Numbered from the stretch's first letter, positions 1 through 6,790 are shown. The stretch: DNA of 7,557 bases from Rhizobacter sp. (GCA_014379885.1 JACMKW010000696.1:1-7557); one strand, 5' to 3'. The notes: a model not told the origin generated them from the sequence alone. A program made the numbers and translations.

Positions 1-418
1 GGCCGTTTTCGCAGAACACCTTGGTCACGGTGCCGGACTTGTCGGCCTCGATTTCGTTCATGATCTTCATCGCTTCGATGATGCAGATCGGCTCGCCTTC
101 CTTGATGGTGGAGCCCACCGTCACGAAAGGCTTGGCGCCCGGGCTGGCCGCACCATAGAAGGTGCCCACCATGGGCGACTTGACGGTGTGGCCGGCCGCG
201 ACCACCGGTGCAGCCTCGGCCACCGGGGCCGCCGCAGCAGGTGCCCCTGGTGCCGGGGCGGCGATCATGGGGGCGGTTTGATAAGCCATCGGCATGGCCA
301 CGGCGTGCGGGTCAGCCTTGACGATGCGAACCTTGCCGTCCGCCTCGGTGATTTCCAGCTCGGAGATGTTCGATTCAGACACCAGGTCGATCAGTGTCTT
401 GAGTTTGCGCAGGTCCAT
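1..418 (-). CDS. accB: Biotin carboxyl carrier protein of acetyl-CoA carboxylase (3' end cut by window edge)
   Basis: Carries the biotin that is carboxylated by AccC and then donates CO2 to acetyl-CoA, the first step of fatty acid synthesis in the cytoplasm. The visible 139 codons begin MDLRKLKTLIDLV, the usual helical start of this family. An Ala/Pro-rich flexible linker follows (about residues 49-76), then the biotinyl/lipoyl domain from about residue 78. That domain contains SPMVGTFY (81-88) and the biotinylation motif EAMKIMN with the acceptor lysine at K118. Family members are about 150-160 residues, so only roughly a dozen C-terminal residues are missing. The start at 418 is supported by a GGAG ribosome-binding site five bases upstream. 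It follows aroQ by 67 bases; aroQ-accB-accC is a common proteobacterial order, so accC probably lies just beyond the window. Identification is secure. Confidence 0.97.
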   Translation of the reverse strand, partial: MDLRKLKTLIDLVSESNISELEITEADGKVRIVKADPHAVAMPMAYQTAPMIAAPAPGAPAAAAPVAEAAPVVAAGHTVKSPMVGTFYGAASPGAKPFVTVGSTIKEGEPICIIEAMKIMNEIEADKSGTVTKVFCENG

Positions 419-423
419 GTGTT

Positions 424-427
424 CTCC
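424..427 (-). promoter_or_regulatory. Ribosome-binding site of accB
   Basis: On the minus strand GGAG lies five bases before the ATG at 418, and a second AGGAG lies slightly further upstream (431-434 region). This is a stronger Shine-Dalgarno than most other genes in the window have, which fits a high demand for AccB. Confidence 0.7.
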
Positions 428-449
428 AACTCCTGTCGTTTTAATGTGC

Positions 450-480
450 AGCTGCGATCCGCCAGCGAGGGCGGGCAGCT
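450..480 (-). other. Strong stem-loop between aroQ and accB
   Basis: An interrupted inverted repeat: AGCTGC/GCAGCT arms (450-455 with 475-480) enclose CCGCC/GGCGG arms (459-463 with 470-474). There is a three-base bulge (456-458) and a six-base loop (464-469), giving eleven pairs, mostly G-C. It begins six bases after the aroQ stop codon and ends well before the accB ribosome-binding site. No run of T follows it on the transcribed strand, so it is not a classical intrinsic terminator. It could be an mRNA-stabilising or processing hairpin that sets accB expression apart from aroQ. The structure is seen directly; the role is inferred. Confidence 0.55.
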
Positions 481-485
481 CGAAA

Positions 486-944
486 TCAAGCCGGCCGAGG
501 GGGCTGGCCTGTTGGGCTGCGCTTGAGCGCATGGCCCAGGGCGAGGCGGTAGCCCTCGGCGCCCAACCCGACGATCACGCCCTCGGCGAGATCTGAAAAA
601 TAAGAATGGTGGCGAAACGGCTCACGGCGGTGAACGTTCGACAAATGCACTTCAATGAACGGAATCGCCACACCGGCCAAGGCATCACGCAGGCCCACGC
701 TGGTGTGGGTGAGTGCGGCCGGGTTGATGATGATGAAGGCCGTGCCGTCGAGTCGCGCGGCCTGAACCCGGTCGATCAACGCACCTTCGTGATTGCTTTG
801 GAAGGTGGCCAGCGTGGAGCCAGCATCGGCTGTGATCTTCGTGAGTTCGGTATTGATCTGATCCAAAGTCGTCGTGCCATAGACCTCGGGCTCGCGGGTG
901 CCGAGCAGGTTGAGGTTGGGGCCGTGAAGAACAAGGATCTGCAT
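486..944 (-). CDS. aroQ: Type II 3-dehydroquinate dehydratase
   Basis: Converts 3-dehydroquinate to 3-dehydroshikimate, the third step of the shikimate pathway, as a cytoplasmic dodecamer in this family. At 152 residues the length is typical. The N-terminal motif [16 protein letters not shown] (8-23) supplies the active-site lid Arg17 and the catalytic Tyr22. The segment [15 protein letters not shown] carries Asn74 and His80. The segment [14 protein letters not shown] carries the catalytic His100 with Arg107 and Arg111. The family often has G-A-Y before THTS, where this protein has A-A-L, a small variation. The last ten residues are a Pro/Arg-rich tail. The gene lies 82 bases after the thioredoxin gene and 67 bases before accB. 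No strong Shine-Dalgarno is seen upstream of the ATG; the start is set by the conserved beta-strand [10 protein letters not shown]. Confidence 0.97.
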   Translation of the reverse strand: MQILVLHGPNLNLLGTREPEVYGTTTLDQINTELTKITADAGSTLATFQSNHEGALIDRVQAARLDGTAFIIINPAALTHTSVGLRDALAGVAIPFIEVHLSNVHRREPFRHHSYFSDLAEGVIVGLGAEGYRLALGHALKRSPTGQPPRPA

Positions 945-955
945 GAACTGGGAGC

Positions 956-968
956 CGCTTGAAAAGCG
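956..968 (-). other. Small hairpin just upstream of the aroQ start
   Basis: Perfect inverted repeat CGCTT-gaa-AAGCG (five pairs, three-base loop) ending eleven bases before the aroQ ATG, in the 82-base gap after the thioredoxin gene. In the mRNA it would sit where a ribosome-binding site is expected. A role in translation control is possible, but so short a stem can arise by chance. I see no convincing sigma-70 promoter in this gap. Confidence 0.25.
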
Positions 969-1026
969 AAGGCTGAACTTTACGCGTTTTGAATGCTGTT
1001 CAGCTCACGAAGCCAAATTATTGCCG

Positions 1027-1551
1027 TTAGCCCAGTTTGGCGACCCAATCGCTAAGTTCTTGCTCGCTGATGGTGCCCAGCTTGCGAAAAACCGCTGCGC
1101 CGCGGCGATCGAAGATCACGCTGAAGGGCAGGCCGCCGCGCTCGTTGCCCAGCGAGCGGGCCAAATCTACGCCGGTGAAACCGGCCAGGCCGATGGGGAA
1201 ACCGACCGCCACCTTGGCCAGAAATTCGCGTACGGGTGTGGGGCCGTCGACCGCCAAGCCCACCACCTGCCAACCTTTTGATTGATGTTGGCGGTAAAAG
1301 GCGTCAAGCATCGGCATTTCTTTGACGCAGGGCGCGCACCACGTGGCCCAGAAGTTCAGCACCAGGGGTTTGCCAAGCAACGGGCGCATGACGAGCTCGC
1401 CGCCCGCAGGTTGGTCAAACCGCTGCGTCCAGAGCGCTTGTTCCGGTTCGCTCAACGTGCTTTGCCGGTTGCGCCACCAGGCCCAACCGGCGCCGCCGGC
1501 TGCGGCAACCACCGCCACGCCGCCGGTGATGAGCAGTTGGCGCCGGTTCAT
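1027..1551 (-). CDS. TlpA-like thioredoxin-fold thiol-disulfide oxidoreductase, membrane-anchored or exported
   Basis: A 174-residue protein of the TlpA/ResA/DsbE-like thioredoxin group, which reduces (or exchanges) disulfides in periplasmic proteins such as apocytochromes. The N-terminus has basic residues with RR at positions 3-4, then a hydrophobic Ala/Gly/Val-rich stretch (about 6-25), so the catalytic part should face the periplasm. The thioredoxin domain starts with KPLVLNFWATWCAPC, with active-site cysteines C72 and C75. The conserved cis-proline is P142 in GGLPFSVIFD. The context NRRQLLITGG resembles a weak twin-arginine signal. The start at 1551 is well supported by GGAGG seven bases upstream and by an ATGA overlap with the preceding gene, implying translational coupling. 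The substrate is not known. Cytochrome c maturation is possible, but no ccm or ccs gene is nearby. Confidence 0.92.
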   Translation of the reverse strand: MNRRQLLITGGVAVVAAAGGAGWAWWRNRQSTLSEPEQALWTQRFDQPAGGELVMRPLLGKPLVLNFWATWCAPCVKEMPMLDAFYRQHQSKGWQVVGLAVDGPTPVREFLAKVAVGFPIGLAGFTGVDLARSLGNERGGLPFSVIFDRRGAAVFRKLGTISEQELSDWVAKLG

Positions 1552-2159
1552 GGCGCTGCCTCCATCAAGCGCCGCAATGCCGCCAGGTCACCCCGTTCTG
1601 ATTGGCCGCGCGCATTGGGTTTCAAGGCGCCGCGCAAGTCGTCGTGGTCGAGGATGGTCAAGTGCACCGTCACGGCTTCGCCCAGCCCGGCGCTTGGGCT
1701 GCTGACGCTCAGCACGTCGACCAGTTTGCCGCGTGGGCCGTCGATGCTGCCTACGTCGTAGTCGACCCGCTTGTCGATGAGGGCGAGCTCGGCTTCCTTG
1801 GAGTCATCGCAAAAGAGCTGCACGTGCACGCTGTTCAGGCGGGTGGCGGTGCCGCGCCAGACGGCGCCAGTGAGGTGAGGCCGAAAGGCCTGCAGCCGCT
1901 CCATCCAGAGCAGCGCCACCTGCCGCATAGCGAGCAGTTCGCCGGGCTGGGTGTCGGCGCAAAAGAGTTGCAGGTAGCTGCGCACCTCATCCTCCACCTC
2001 GTCGTTGCCGGGCAGGTCGACCGCACGCACGCTGTGCTTGCCCAGCAGCTTGGCCGCTCGCCGCTTGGCCGGGCCGTACTCCATGCCTTCTTCGACGATG
2101 AGTCGCGCGGCGGCGCTGGCCAGCTCCGCGCTCAGGTTTGACCTCAGGTAGGAACTCAT
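1548..2159 (-). CDS. Conserved-looking hypothetical protein, 203 residues
   Basis: I do not recognise a characterised function. The product starts MSSYLRSNLSAEL and has no signal peptide or membrane segment, so it is probably cytoplasmic. Residues 8-95 look mostly helical, including IVEEGMEYGPAKRRAAKLLG (21-40) and a Leu/Trp-rich helix near 73-93. Residues 97-175 look like alternating strands and helices, with WRGTATRLN, VQLFCDDS and HLTILDHDDLRGALKP. The G-x-(S/T) followed later by acidic strands loosely recalls a nucleotidyltransferase fold, but no full catalytic motif is visible. From memory, similar beta-proteobacterial proteins sometimes carry the label UDP-N-acetylmuramate--alanine ligase. 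Nothing here supports that: there is no Mur-ligase P-loop and it is less than half the usual length. An upstream in-frame ATG at 2252 would add 31 residues overlapping mtgA and looks spurious. The stop overlaps the thioredoxin start. Confidence 0.85.
   Translation of the reverse strand: MSSYLRSNLSAELASAAARLIVEEGMEYGPAKRRAAKLLGKHSVRAVDLPGNDEVEDEVRSYLQLFCADTQPGELLAMRQVALLWMERLQAFRPHLTGAVWRGTATRLNSVHVQLFCDDSKEAELALIDKRVDYDVGSIDGPRGKLVDVLSVSSPSAGLGEAVTVHLTILDHDDLRGALKPNARGQSERGDLAALRRLMEAAP
1559..1563 (-). promoter_or_regulatory. Ribosome-binding site of the TlpA-like gene
   Basis: GGAGG on the minus strand, seven bases before the ATG at 1551, lies inside the last codons of the upstream gene. 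It fixes the start and supports coupled translation through the ATGA overlap at 1548-1551. Confidence 0.8.
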
Positions 2160-2176
2160 GCCGCGCAGTTTAGTGA

Positions 2177-2200
2177 GCCGTGCCCTGAGGGCCTCACGGC
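2177..2200 (-). other. Stem-loop spanning the mtgA stop codon
   Basis: Arms GCCGTG/CACGGC (2177-2182 with 2195-2200) enclose a CCC/GGG pairing (2183-2185 with 2189-2191), with a three-base bulge (2192-2194). It covers the mtgA stop and most of the 34-base gap before the next gene. No T-run follows on the transcribed strand, so an ordinary intrinsic terminator is unlikely. It may shield the mtgA 3' end or modulate ribosome transfer to the unknown gene. Confidence 0.4.
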
Positions 2201-2997
2201 AATTCCACGGCGCCCATGCGGGCAGCCACCGAGGAGGCACGGCCGAGCACATAGGGCGTGTTCGGCCGCTTCTCGAAGCGCTTGGGCGCCGGCAGCATCA
2301 CCGCCAGCCGGGCCGCCGCAAAGCCGCTCAACTGATCGGCACCCACGTGAAAGTAGTGCCGCGCCGCAGCCTCGGCGCCGAACAGGCCTTCGCCCCATTC
2401 CACGTTGTTCAAGTAGATCTCGAGGATGCGCCGCTTGGGCAGCAGGGCCTCCAGCATGAAGGTGATGACGAACTCCTGCCCCTTGCGTGCCAGGTTGCGT
2501 TCGCCGGTCAGGAACAGGTTCTTGGCCAGTTGCTGGGTGATGGTGGAGCCGCCCACGATCTTGGGCGCCTTGGGGGGCTTGGAAGGTTTGGAAGGTTTGG
2601 ACGCGGCGGGTGCCGGGCGGTTGCTGCGTGCGGCCTGGCGCGCCTGGCGCTCGTTGAGCTTTTCGGCCTGGGCTTCGGCGCGCTGGTTCTTCTCCCAGGC
2701 TTTTTCCAGCGCATCCCATTCCACGCCACTGTGGTCGACAAAGCTGGCGTCTTCCGAGGCGATCACGGCGCGCTTGAGGTGGTCGGAGATGCGCTCCTCG
2801 CCGACCCAGCGCTGGCTCCACAGCAATTGGTGTTGTTCGCCCACCAGCCGCCGCATCTCGGAGCGCTGGAAGGTGGTCGACTGCGGCTCGACCACCCCCA
2901 TCAAGGCCACCCGGGCCAGGAAGTACAGCTGCAGCGCAAGTGCCGAAAGAATGACCAGGCTCAGCACCCGCACGCCATGGCGCCACAGGCTTCTCAT
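2194..2997 (-). CDS. mtgA: Monofunctional biosynthetic peptidoglycan transglycosylase
   Basis: Polymerises lipid II into glycan strands at the outer face of the inner membrane (glycosyltransferase family 51, no penicillin-binding domain). An N-terminal membrane anchor spans about residues 9-32. Family motifs appear in order: [11 protein letters not shown] (81-91) with catalytic Glu82; [12 protein letters not shown] (149-160); the RKGQE segment (171-175) leading to [15 protein letters not shown] (188-202); and the [11 protein letters not shown] region (231-241). Between the first two motifs, residues 104-146 form an unusual hydrophilic insertion, first Ala/Glu/Arg/Gln-rich and then Lys/Pro/Ser-rich, with SKP repeats. 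This lengthens the protein to 267 residues against about 230-245 usual. The start overlaps the aroE stop by ATGA with no strong ribosome-binding site, so it is probably translationally coupled to aroE. Confidence 0.96.
   Translation of the reverse strand: MRSLWRHGVRVLSLVILSALALQLYFLARVALMGVVEPQSTTFQRSEMRRLVGEQHQLLWSQRWVGEERISDHLKRAVIASEDASFVDHSGVEWDALEKAWEKNQRAEAQAEKLNERQARQAARSNRPAPAASKPSKPSKPPKAPKIVGGSTITQQLAKNLFLTGERNLARKGQEFVITFMLEALLPKRRILEIYLNNVEWGEGLFGAEAAARHYFHVGADQLSGFAAARLAVMLPAPKRFEKRPNTPYVLGRASSVAARMGAVELP
2579..2601 (+). repeat. 9-base tandem repeat (about 2.5 copies) inside mtgA
   Basis: TTGGAAGGT is repeated head to tail at 2579-2587 and 2588-2596, with a partial third copy to 2601. 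Because the unit is a multiple of three it encodes in-frame Lys-Pro-Ser steps of the linker at about residues 134-141 of MtgA. Copy-number changes by slippage would lengthen or shorten the linker without a frameshift. Confidence 0.8.
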
Positions 2998-3827
2998 GTG
3001 GCGGCCAACCGGGTGCGCAAGGCGGCCAGCACGGGCGCGGTGTCGGGCCGCACGCCGCGCCAGAGGTGAAAGGCCTCGGCCGCCTGTTCAACCAGCATGC
3101 CCAGCCCGTCGCGCGATTGGGCGCCGTGTTGCTTCGCCCAGCCCAGAAAGCTGGCGGCGGCAGGGCCGTACATCATGTCCAGCGCGAGGCCGCCGGTGCG
3201 AAGCACCGAAGCGGCGACAGGGATGGCCGCACCTTGCAGGCTGGTGGCCGTGGCGTTGATGACCCCATCAAAAGCGCTGCCGCAGTCGGCCAGCGGCCGG
3301 GCGACGAGCGCGGTGCCATGTTGCCGGGCCAGCGCAGCGTGGCGCTGCACCAGCGCCTGGGCCTTGTCGAGGCTGCGGTTGGCTACCACCAGTTCGCCTG
3401 GGCTGGCTTCAATCAGAGGGCCGAGCGCACCGGCCGCTGCGCCGCCAGCGCCGATGAGCAGCACGCGGGCGCCACGCAGCGGCACACCGGCATTGCGCTC
3501 GATGTCTCGCACCAGGCCCACTCCATCGCTGTTGTCGGCCAGCCAGCCTTCTGCATCGAAGCGCAGTACGTTGGCCGCTTGCGCGAGGATGGCGCGTTCG
3601 CTGCGCTGCGTAGCCAATGCAAAGGCTTGGAACTTGAAGGGCACGGTGATGTTGCAGCCTCGCCCGCCAGCAGCGGCGAAGGCGTTTACGCTGGCGCTGA
3701 ACCCGTCGAGTGGGCAGAGCAGACGGTCGTAGTCAAGGAGCTGCCCGGTCTGCAAGGCGAACTGCGCATGGATGAATGGCGACTGGCTGTGCTCGACCGG
3801 GTTGCCTGCCACAACGTAGCGATCCAT
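2994..3827 (-). CDS. aroE: Shikimate dehydrogenase (NADP+)
   Basis: Reduces 3-dehydroshikimate to shikimate with NADPH in the cytoplasm, the fourth step of the shikimate pathway and the one after AroQ, encoded in the same cluster. Taking the ATG at 3827 gives 277 residues starting [17 protein letters not shown]. An ATG at 3878 would add 17 residues lying inside the tonB-like gene that match nothing in the family, so I reject it. Substrate residues include S14 and S16 in SQS, K65 in NITVPFK (catalytic), N86 and D101 (in DNSDG), and Q248 in EQAAEAF. The cofactor site is GAGGAAAG (126-133), and NRS at 150-152 is the usual region for NADP preference. The gene begins 4 bases after the tonB-like stop, and its own stop overlaps the mtgA start (TCAT at 2994-2997). 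Confidence 0.97.
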   Translation of the reverse strand: MDRYVVAGNPVEHSQSPFIHAQFALQTGQLLDYDRLLCPLDGFSASVNAFAAAGGRGCNITVPFKFQAFALATQRSERAILAQAANVLRFDAEGWLADNSDGVGLVRDIERNAGVPLRGARVLLIGAGGAAAGALGPLIEASPGELVVANRSLDKAQALVQRHAALARQHGTALVARPLADCGSAFDGVINATATSLQGAAIPVAASVLRTGGLALDMMYGPAAASFLGWAKQHGAQSRDGLGMLVEQAAEAFHLWRGVRPDTAPVLAALRTRLAAT

Positions 3828-3831
3828 GGCC

Positions 3832-4695
3832 TTAGTTCTTGACCGGTGCGGCCACGGATGTCTCAAACCCTTCTTCACGCGAGAAGCGGAAGCGCGTGGG
3901 GATCACCAACTGATCGGCCTGCTTCTTCATCGCCGCCGAAAACGGGCCGAAGGGCGCCGCTGCCTGCACGATGGAGATGGCACGTTTGTCCAGCAACTTC
4001 GACTGCGAAGCCTGCACGATCTCGGTTTCGACGATGCGGCCGGCGGCGTCCACCGTGATGATCATCACCAGCTCGCCGTAGAGCTTCTTGCCCTGCGACT
4101 CAGGGAAGTTGCGCGTGCCGCGGTCTTCGATCTTGCGGCGCAGCTGGTCGTAATAGATGGCGTAAACCTCTTCACGCGTGGACGGGCTGATGTAGCGCTT
4201 CTTGGGCCGCGCGTTTTCTTCGTTGATGCGCTTTTCGATCTCGGCCAGCAACTGCAGCAGTTGCTTGCGGCGCTCTTCTTGTGAGCGGTCTTGCGGGCTG
4301 CCACGGTCGCGCTTGGGGTCGGGCTGGGGCAGGGTGGCCAGCTCGCGGCGCACCTGGGCCAGCAGTTGTAGCTGGGTTTCCTGCAACTGGTCGATCTGCT
4401 TGCGCGCGTCTTCGGCCGATTCGCCCAGCTCGGTGAGTGCCGCAGAAGGCAGCGGCGAAGTGGCCCGGCCGCGGTCGACATCGCCACCACCTGCCAGGTT
4501 GCGCTGAGCAATTGCCTGCGCCTTGGACGGCGCTTCGGTCGAGCGCGAGTTGACGAGGATCACCTCCAGCGGCGTGTCCTGGAACGCGCGGGTGAAGCCC
4601 TCCGGGTCGACCGCCTGCCAAGCGAACAACAGCACCGCGTGCGCGACGACGGAGGTGGTCAACGCGATTTGCAGGGCGGAGAATTGCTTCAGCAT
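3832..4695 (-). CDS. TonB-family energy transducer protein (periplasm-spanning, TonB C-terminal domain)
   Basis: A 287-residue inner-membrane protein built like TonB/TolA. It has a short cytoplasmic N-terminus and a single membrane helix at about residues 8-28. A long periplasmic stretch follows, then a C-terminal domain of about 95 residues (from about 175) matching the TonB C-terminal pattern: [26 protein letters not shown], then a final strand VIPTRFRF. The membrane helix keeps Ser15 and His19 spaced as in E. coli TonB (S16xxxH20), the pair needed for ExbB/ExbD coupling. There is no long Pro-Glu/Pro-Lys linker. Residues about 93-161 are rich in Glu, Gln, Arg and Leu and look like a charged coiled coil, more TolA-like. 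No exbB, exbD or receptor gene is in view. It starts 8 bases after the ribonuclease stop. Family is confident; partner and substrate are unknown. Confidence 0.88.
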   Translation of the reverse strand: MLKQFSALQIALTTSVVAHAVLLFAWQAVDPEGFTRAFQDTPLEVILVNSRSTEAPSKAQAIAQRNLAGGGDVDRGRATSPLPSAALTELGESAEDARKQIDQLQETQLQLLAQVRRELATLPQPDPKRDRGSPQDRSQEERRKQLLQLLAEIEKRINEENARPKKRYISPSTREEVYAIYYDQLRRKIEDRGTRNFPESQGKKLYGELVMIITVDAAGRIVETEIVQASQSKLLDKRAISIVQAAAPFGPFSAAMKKQADQLVIPTRFRFSREEGFETSVAAPVKN

Positions 4696-4703
4696 GAGAG
4701 GGT

Positions 4704-6758
4704 TCAGGCGGCGGGGGCTGATGCTACGGGCTCATCTTGGGGCGCATCGGCCACATCGATCGCCAGGGTCAGCGGGCCGGCCGAATCTGTCATTTCGGCT
4801 TCTTCGATCTCGGTGTCTTCGATCACCGCGTCATCAGCCGTTGTGCCCGGGTCGTCCAAGCGATGCAGCACGCTTGCATGCACGTCGAGCGTCAGCAGGT
4901 CGGTGCCGGTGATGCGCACCCGCACCCGCGCGCCGCGCGGCAGCCGTTCGGCGCCGATGGCGTGGAACACCAGCGGCAACTCATCGCTGCGCACCAGGCC
5001 CTCTTTCATCACGGCGGCATCGATCTCCTGCAGGCCGTGCTGGGCCAGGTACTGCAGCGTCCAGTAACGTTCGATGCCCGACTGGAAGCCGTTGTAGGCG
5101 CCATAGGCTTCGTCAAAGCTGGAGATGATGGAGAACAGCGCCGCGTCCTTGGGTTTGAACGGCGCGGCCAGCGCCGCCGTGCGGCCATGGCGTGCGCAGG
5201 CAATGATCTGCCACTGGTTCACCAGGTCCACATAACGGCGCAAAGGGGATGTCGCCCAGGTGTACTGCGCCACGCCCATGCCGGCATGCGGCGCGGCCTT
5301 GGTGCCCATGCGCACCTTCACGCCGGGCGCCATGCTGGCCTGGCTGCGGTAGATGCCGGGCACACCCAGCTCGTGCAGCCAACCGCCCCAGGTGCTGTTG
5401 GCGAGGATCATGGCCTCCGCCACGATCAGGTCAAGCGGCGAGCCGCGTGTGCGGGTGCTGATCAGCACCTTCTCGTCGCCTTGCGGCTCGGCGCCGTTGT
5501 TGCCTTCCAAGCGGAAGTTGTAGTCGGGTCGGTTGAAGAGCTCGGGCTTGCCGCGCACCACCTCGCGGCCGGCTTTCAGGTGGCGGGCCAGGCGGAAGGC
5601 GAATGCGAGTTCCGTCGCATGGGCATACGCCGCAGGCGCTTGGCCGATGAGCGAGGCTTCGGTGATCACGCTGTCGAGCTGGTCGTGGCGCAGGTTTGCG
5701 GCGATGGGCACACGCTCGATCTTCGTTTCGGTGCCTTTCACTGCCAGCGTGGCTTCGTCGAAGCTTACATAGAGCGACACCGCCGGGCAGTCGCGCCCTT
5801 CGAGCAGGGTGTAGGTCTGCACCACTTCGTCGGGCAGCATGGTCAGCTTGTAGCCGGGCATGTAGACAGTAGACAAGCGGTCGCGCGCCACCTTGTCGAC
5901 CGCTCCTTCAGGTGCAATGGCCAGGCCGGGTGCGGCGATGTGCACGCCGAACACCACGGTGCCAGTGCCCAAGCCTTGCACCGACAAGGCATCGTCGATC
6001 TCGGTGGTTTGCGAGTCGTCGATCGAGAAAGCTCGAACGGTGGCCAGCGGCAGCGTGTCTTTGATGGCTGGCGCTTGCAGCGGCGGGAAGGCCGTGCCCT
6101 TGGGGAAGTTCTCGAACAGGAAGCGCCGCCAGTGGAACTGGTACGGCGAATCGATGGCGCCCGCCGCTTTCAGCAAATCGAGCGGCGCCTTCTGCGCGAG
6201 TTTGGAGGCCTCGACCACGGCTTTGTATTCAGGAGCGTTCTTGTCGGGCTTGAACAGCAGCTTGTAAAGCTGCTCGCGCACGGGTGCCGGGCAGCTGCCG
6301 GCGGCCAGCTCTTGGGCCCAGGTACCAATCTGCGCGGCGATGAGCTTCTTGCGCTCGATGCCCAGCAGCGCCGCCTTCACGATCTCTTCGGGCGCTTTCT
6401 TGAATTGGCCTTTGCCCAGCCGGCGAAAGTAGTGCGGCGCTTCGAACAAGCGGAACAGCGCGGCGGCCTGTTGTGACGGCCCGGCAGCTGCGCTGAAGTA
6501 GTCGCGCGCCAGGTCGGTAAACCCGAAATCGCTCTCGGGCGCAAATTCCCAGGCCAGGTCGAGCTCGATGTCTTGCGCCAGGCGTTGCCCTTCGGCCAGC
6601 AGCTCGGCCGGTGCGGGTTTGTCGAACTTGAGCAGCACATTGGCTGCCTTCACCTTGACACGTTTGCCCGAGTCGAGCTCGATCTGCATCGAGCCTTCAC
6701 CCTCGGACATCACACGGCCGGCCAGGAATTTGCCGGCGTCTTCAAACAATGCGTACAT
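4704..6758 (-). CDS. RNase II/RNase R-family 3'-5' exoribonuclease (RNB domain)
   Basis: Degrades single-stranded RNA from the 3' end in the cytoplasm. Of 684 residues, 1-65 look like a small beta-barrel and about 105-200 like a helical/winged-helix module. The RNB catalytic domain runs from about 238 to 570, a short S1-like region covers about 580-632, and an acidic tail (635-684) ends the protein. Catalytic-domain marks are FSIDDSQTTEIDDAL (244-258), FGVHIAAP (270-277), YMPGYKLTMLPDEVV (299-313), SLYVSFDE (328-335), and ATSPLRRYVDLVNQW (502-516) with the conserved Arg507. Aligned to E. coli RNase II, D247, D255 and D256 match D201, D209 and D210, but E253 replaces D207. The helical N-terminal module in place of clear cold-shock domains recalls the Deinococcus and cyanobacterial RNase II-like group. 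The start at 6758 follows a 90-base spacer with a modest GGA ribosome-binding site. Orthology to E. coli rnb is not claimed. Confidence 0.93.
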   Translation of the reverse strand: MYALFEDAGKFLAGRVMSEGEGSMQIELDSGKRVKVKAANVLLKFDKPAPAELLAEGQRLAQDIELDLAWEFAPESDFGFTDLARDYFSAAAGPSQQAAALFRLFEAPHYFRRLGKGQFKKAPEEIVKAALLGIERKKLIAAQIGTWAQELAAGSCPAPVREQLYKLLFKPDKNAPEYKAVVEASKLAQKAPLDLLKAAGAIDSPYQFHWRRFLFENFPKGTAFPPLQAPAIKDTLPLATVRAFSIDDSQTTEIDDALSVQGLGTGTVVFGVHIAAPGLAIAPEGAVDKVARDRLSTVYMPGYKLTMLPDEVVQTYTLLEGRDCPAVSLYVSFDEATLAVKGTETKIERVPIAANLRHDQLDSVITEASLIGQAPAAYAHATELAFAFRLARHLKAGREVVRGKPELFNRPDYNFRLEGNNGAEPQGDEKVLISTRTRGSPLDLIVAEAMILANSTWGGWLHELGVPGIYRSQASMAPGVKVRMGTKAAPHAGMGVAQYTWATSPLRRYVDLVNQWQIIACARHGRTAALAAPFKPKDAALFSIISSFDEAYGAYNGFQSGIERYWTLQYLAQHGLQEIDAAVMKEGLVRSDELPLVFHAIGAERLPRGARVRVRITGTDLLTLDVHASVLHRLDDPGTTADDAVIEDTEIEEAEMTDSAGPLTLAIDVADAPQDEPVASAPAA

Positions 6759-6790
6759 GTCAGTTCCGCCCGGCCGTCCGAAGGAGTTGA

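Noticed and set aside
2160..2252. Extended N-terminus (start at 2252) for the unknown 203-residue protein
   Set aside because: The 31 extra residues overlap the mtgA 3' end, are compositionally unlike the rest, and the ATG at 2159 gives a natural start just after mtgA.
2158..3069. A 303-codon plus-strand open frame opposite mtgA
   Set aside because: Shadow of mtgA; low-complexity Gly/Arg/Leu composition and no motif, while mtgA on the other strand carries all GT51 motifs.
2156..3091. A 311-codon minus-strand frame overlapping mtgA in another phase
   Set aside because: Pro/Arg/Gly-rich out-of-frame translation of mtgA with no family resemblance.
3828..3878. Extended N-terminus (start at 3878) for AroE
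   Set aside because: The extra 17 residues lie inside the tonB-like gene and precede the family's usual N-terminal strand, which starts at [10 protein letters not shown].
4737..6476. A 579-codon open frame on the plus strand, antisense to the ribonuclease gene
   Set aside because: It mirrors the minus-strand gene and arises from high-GC third-position bias. The translation is Arg/Gly/His/Val-rich with no recognisable domain, and the minus-strand frame has clear RNB motifs.
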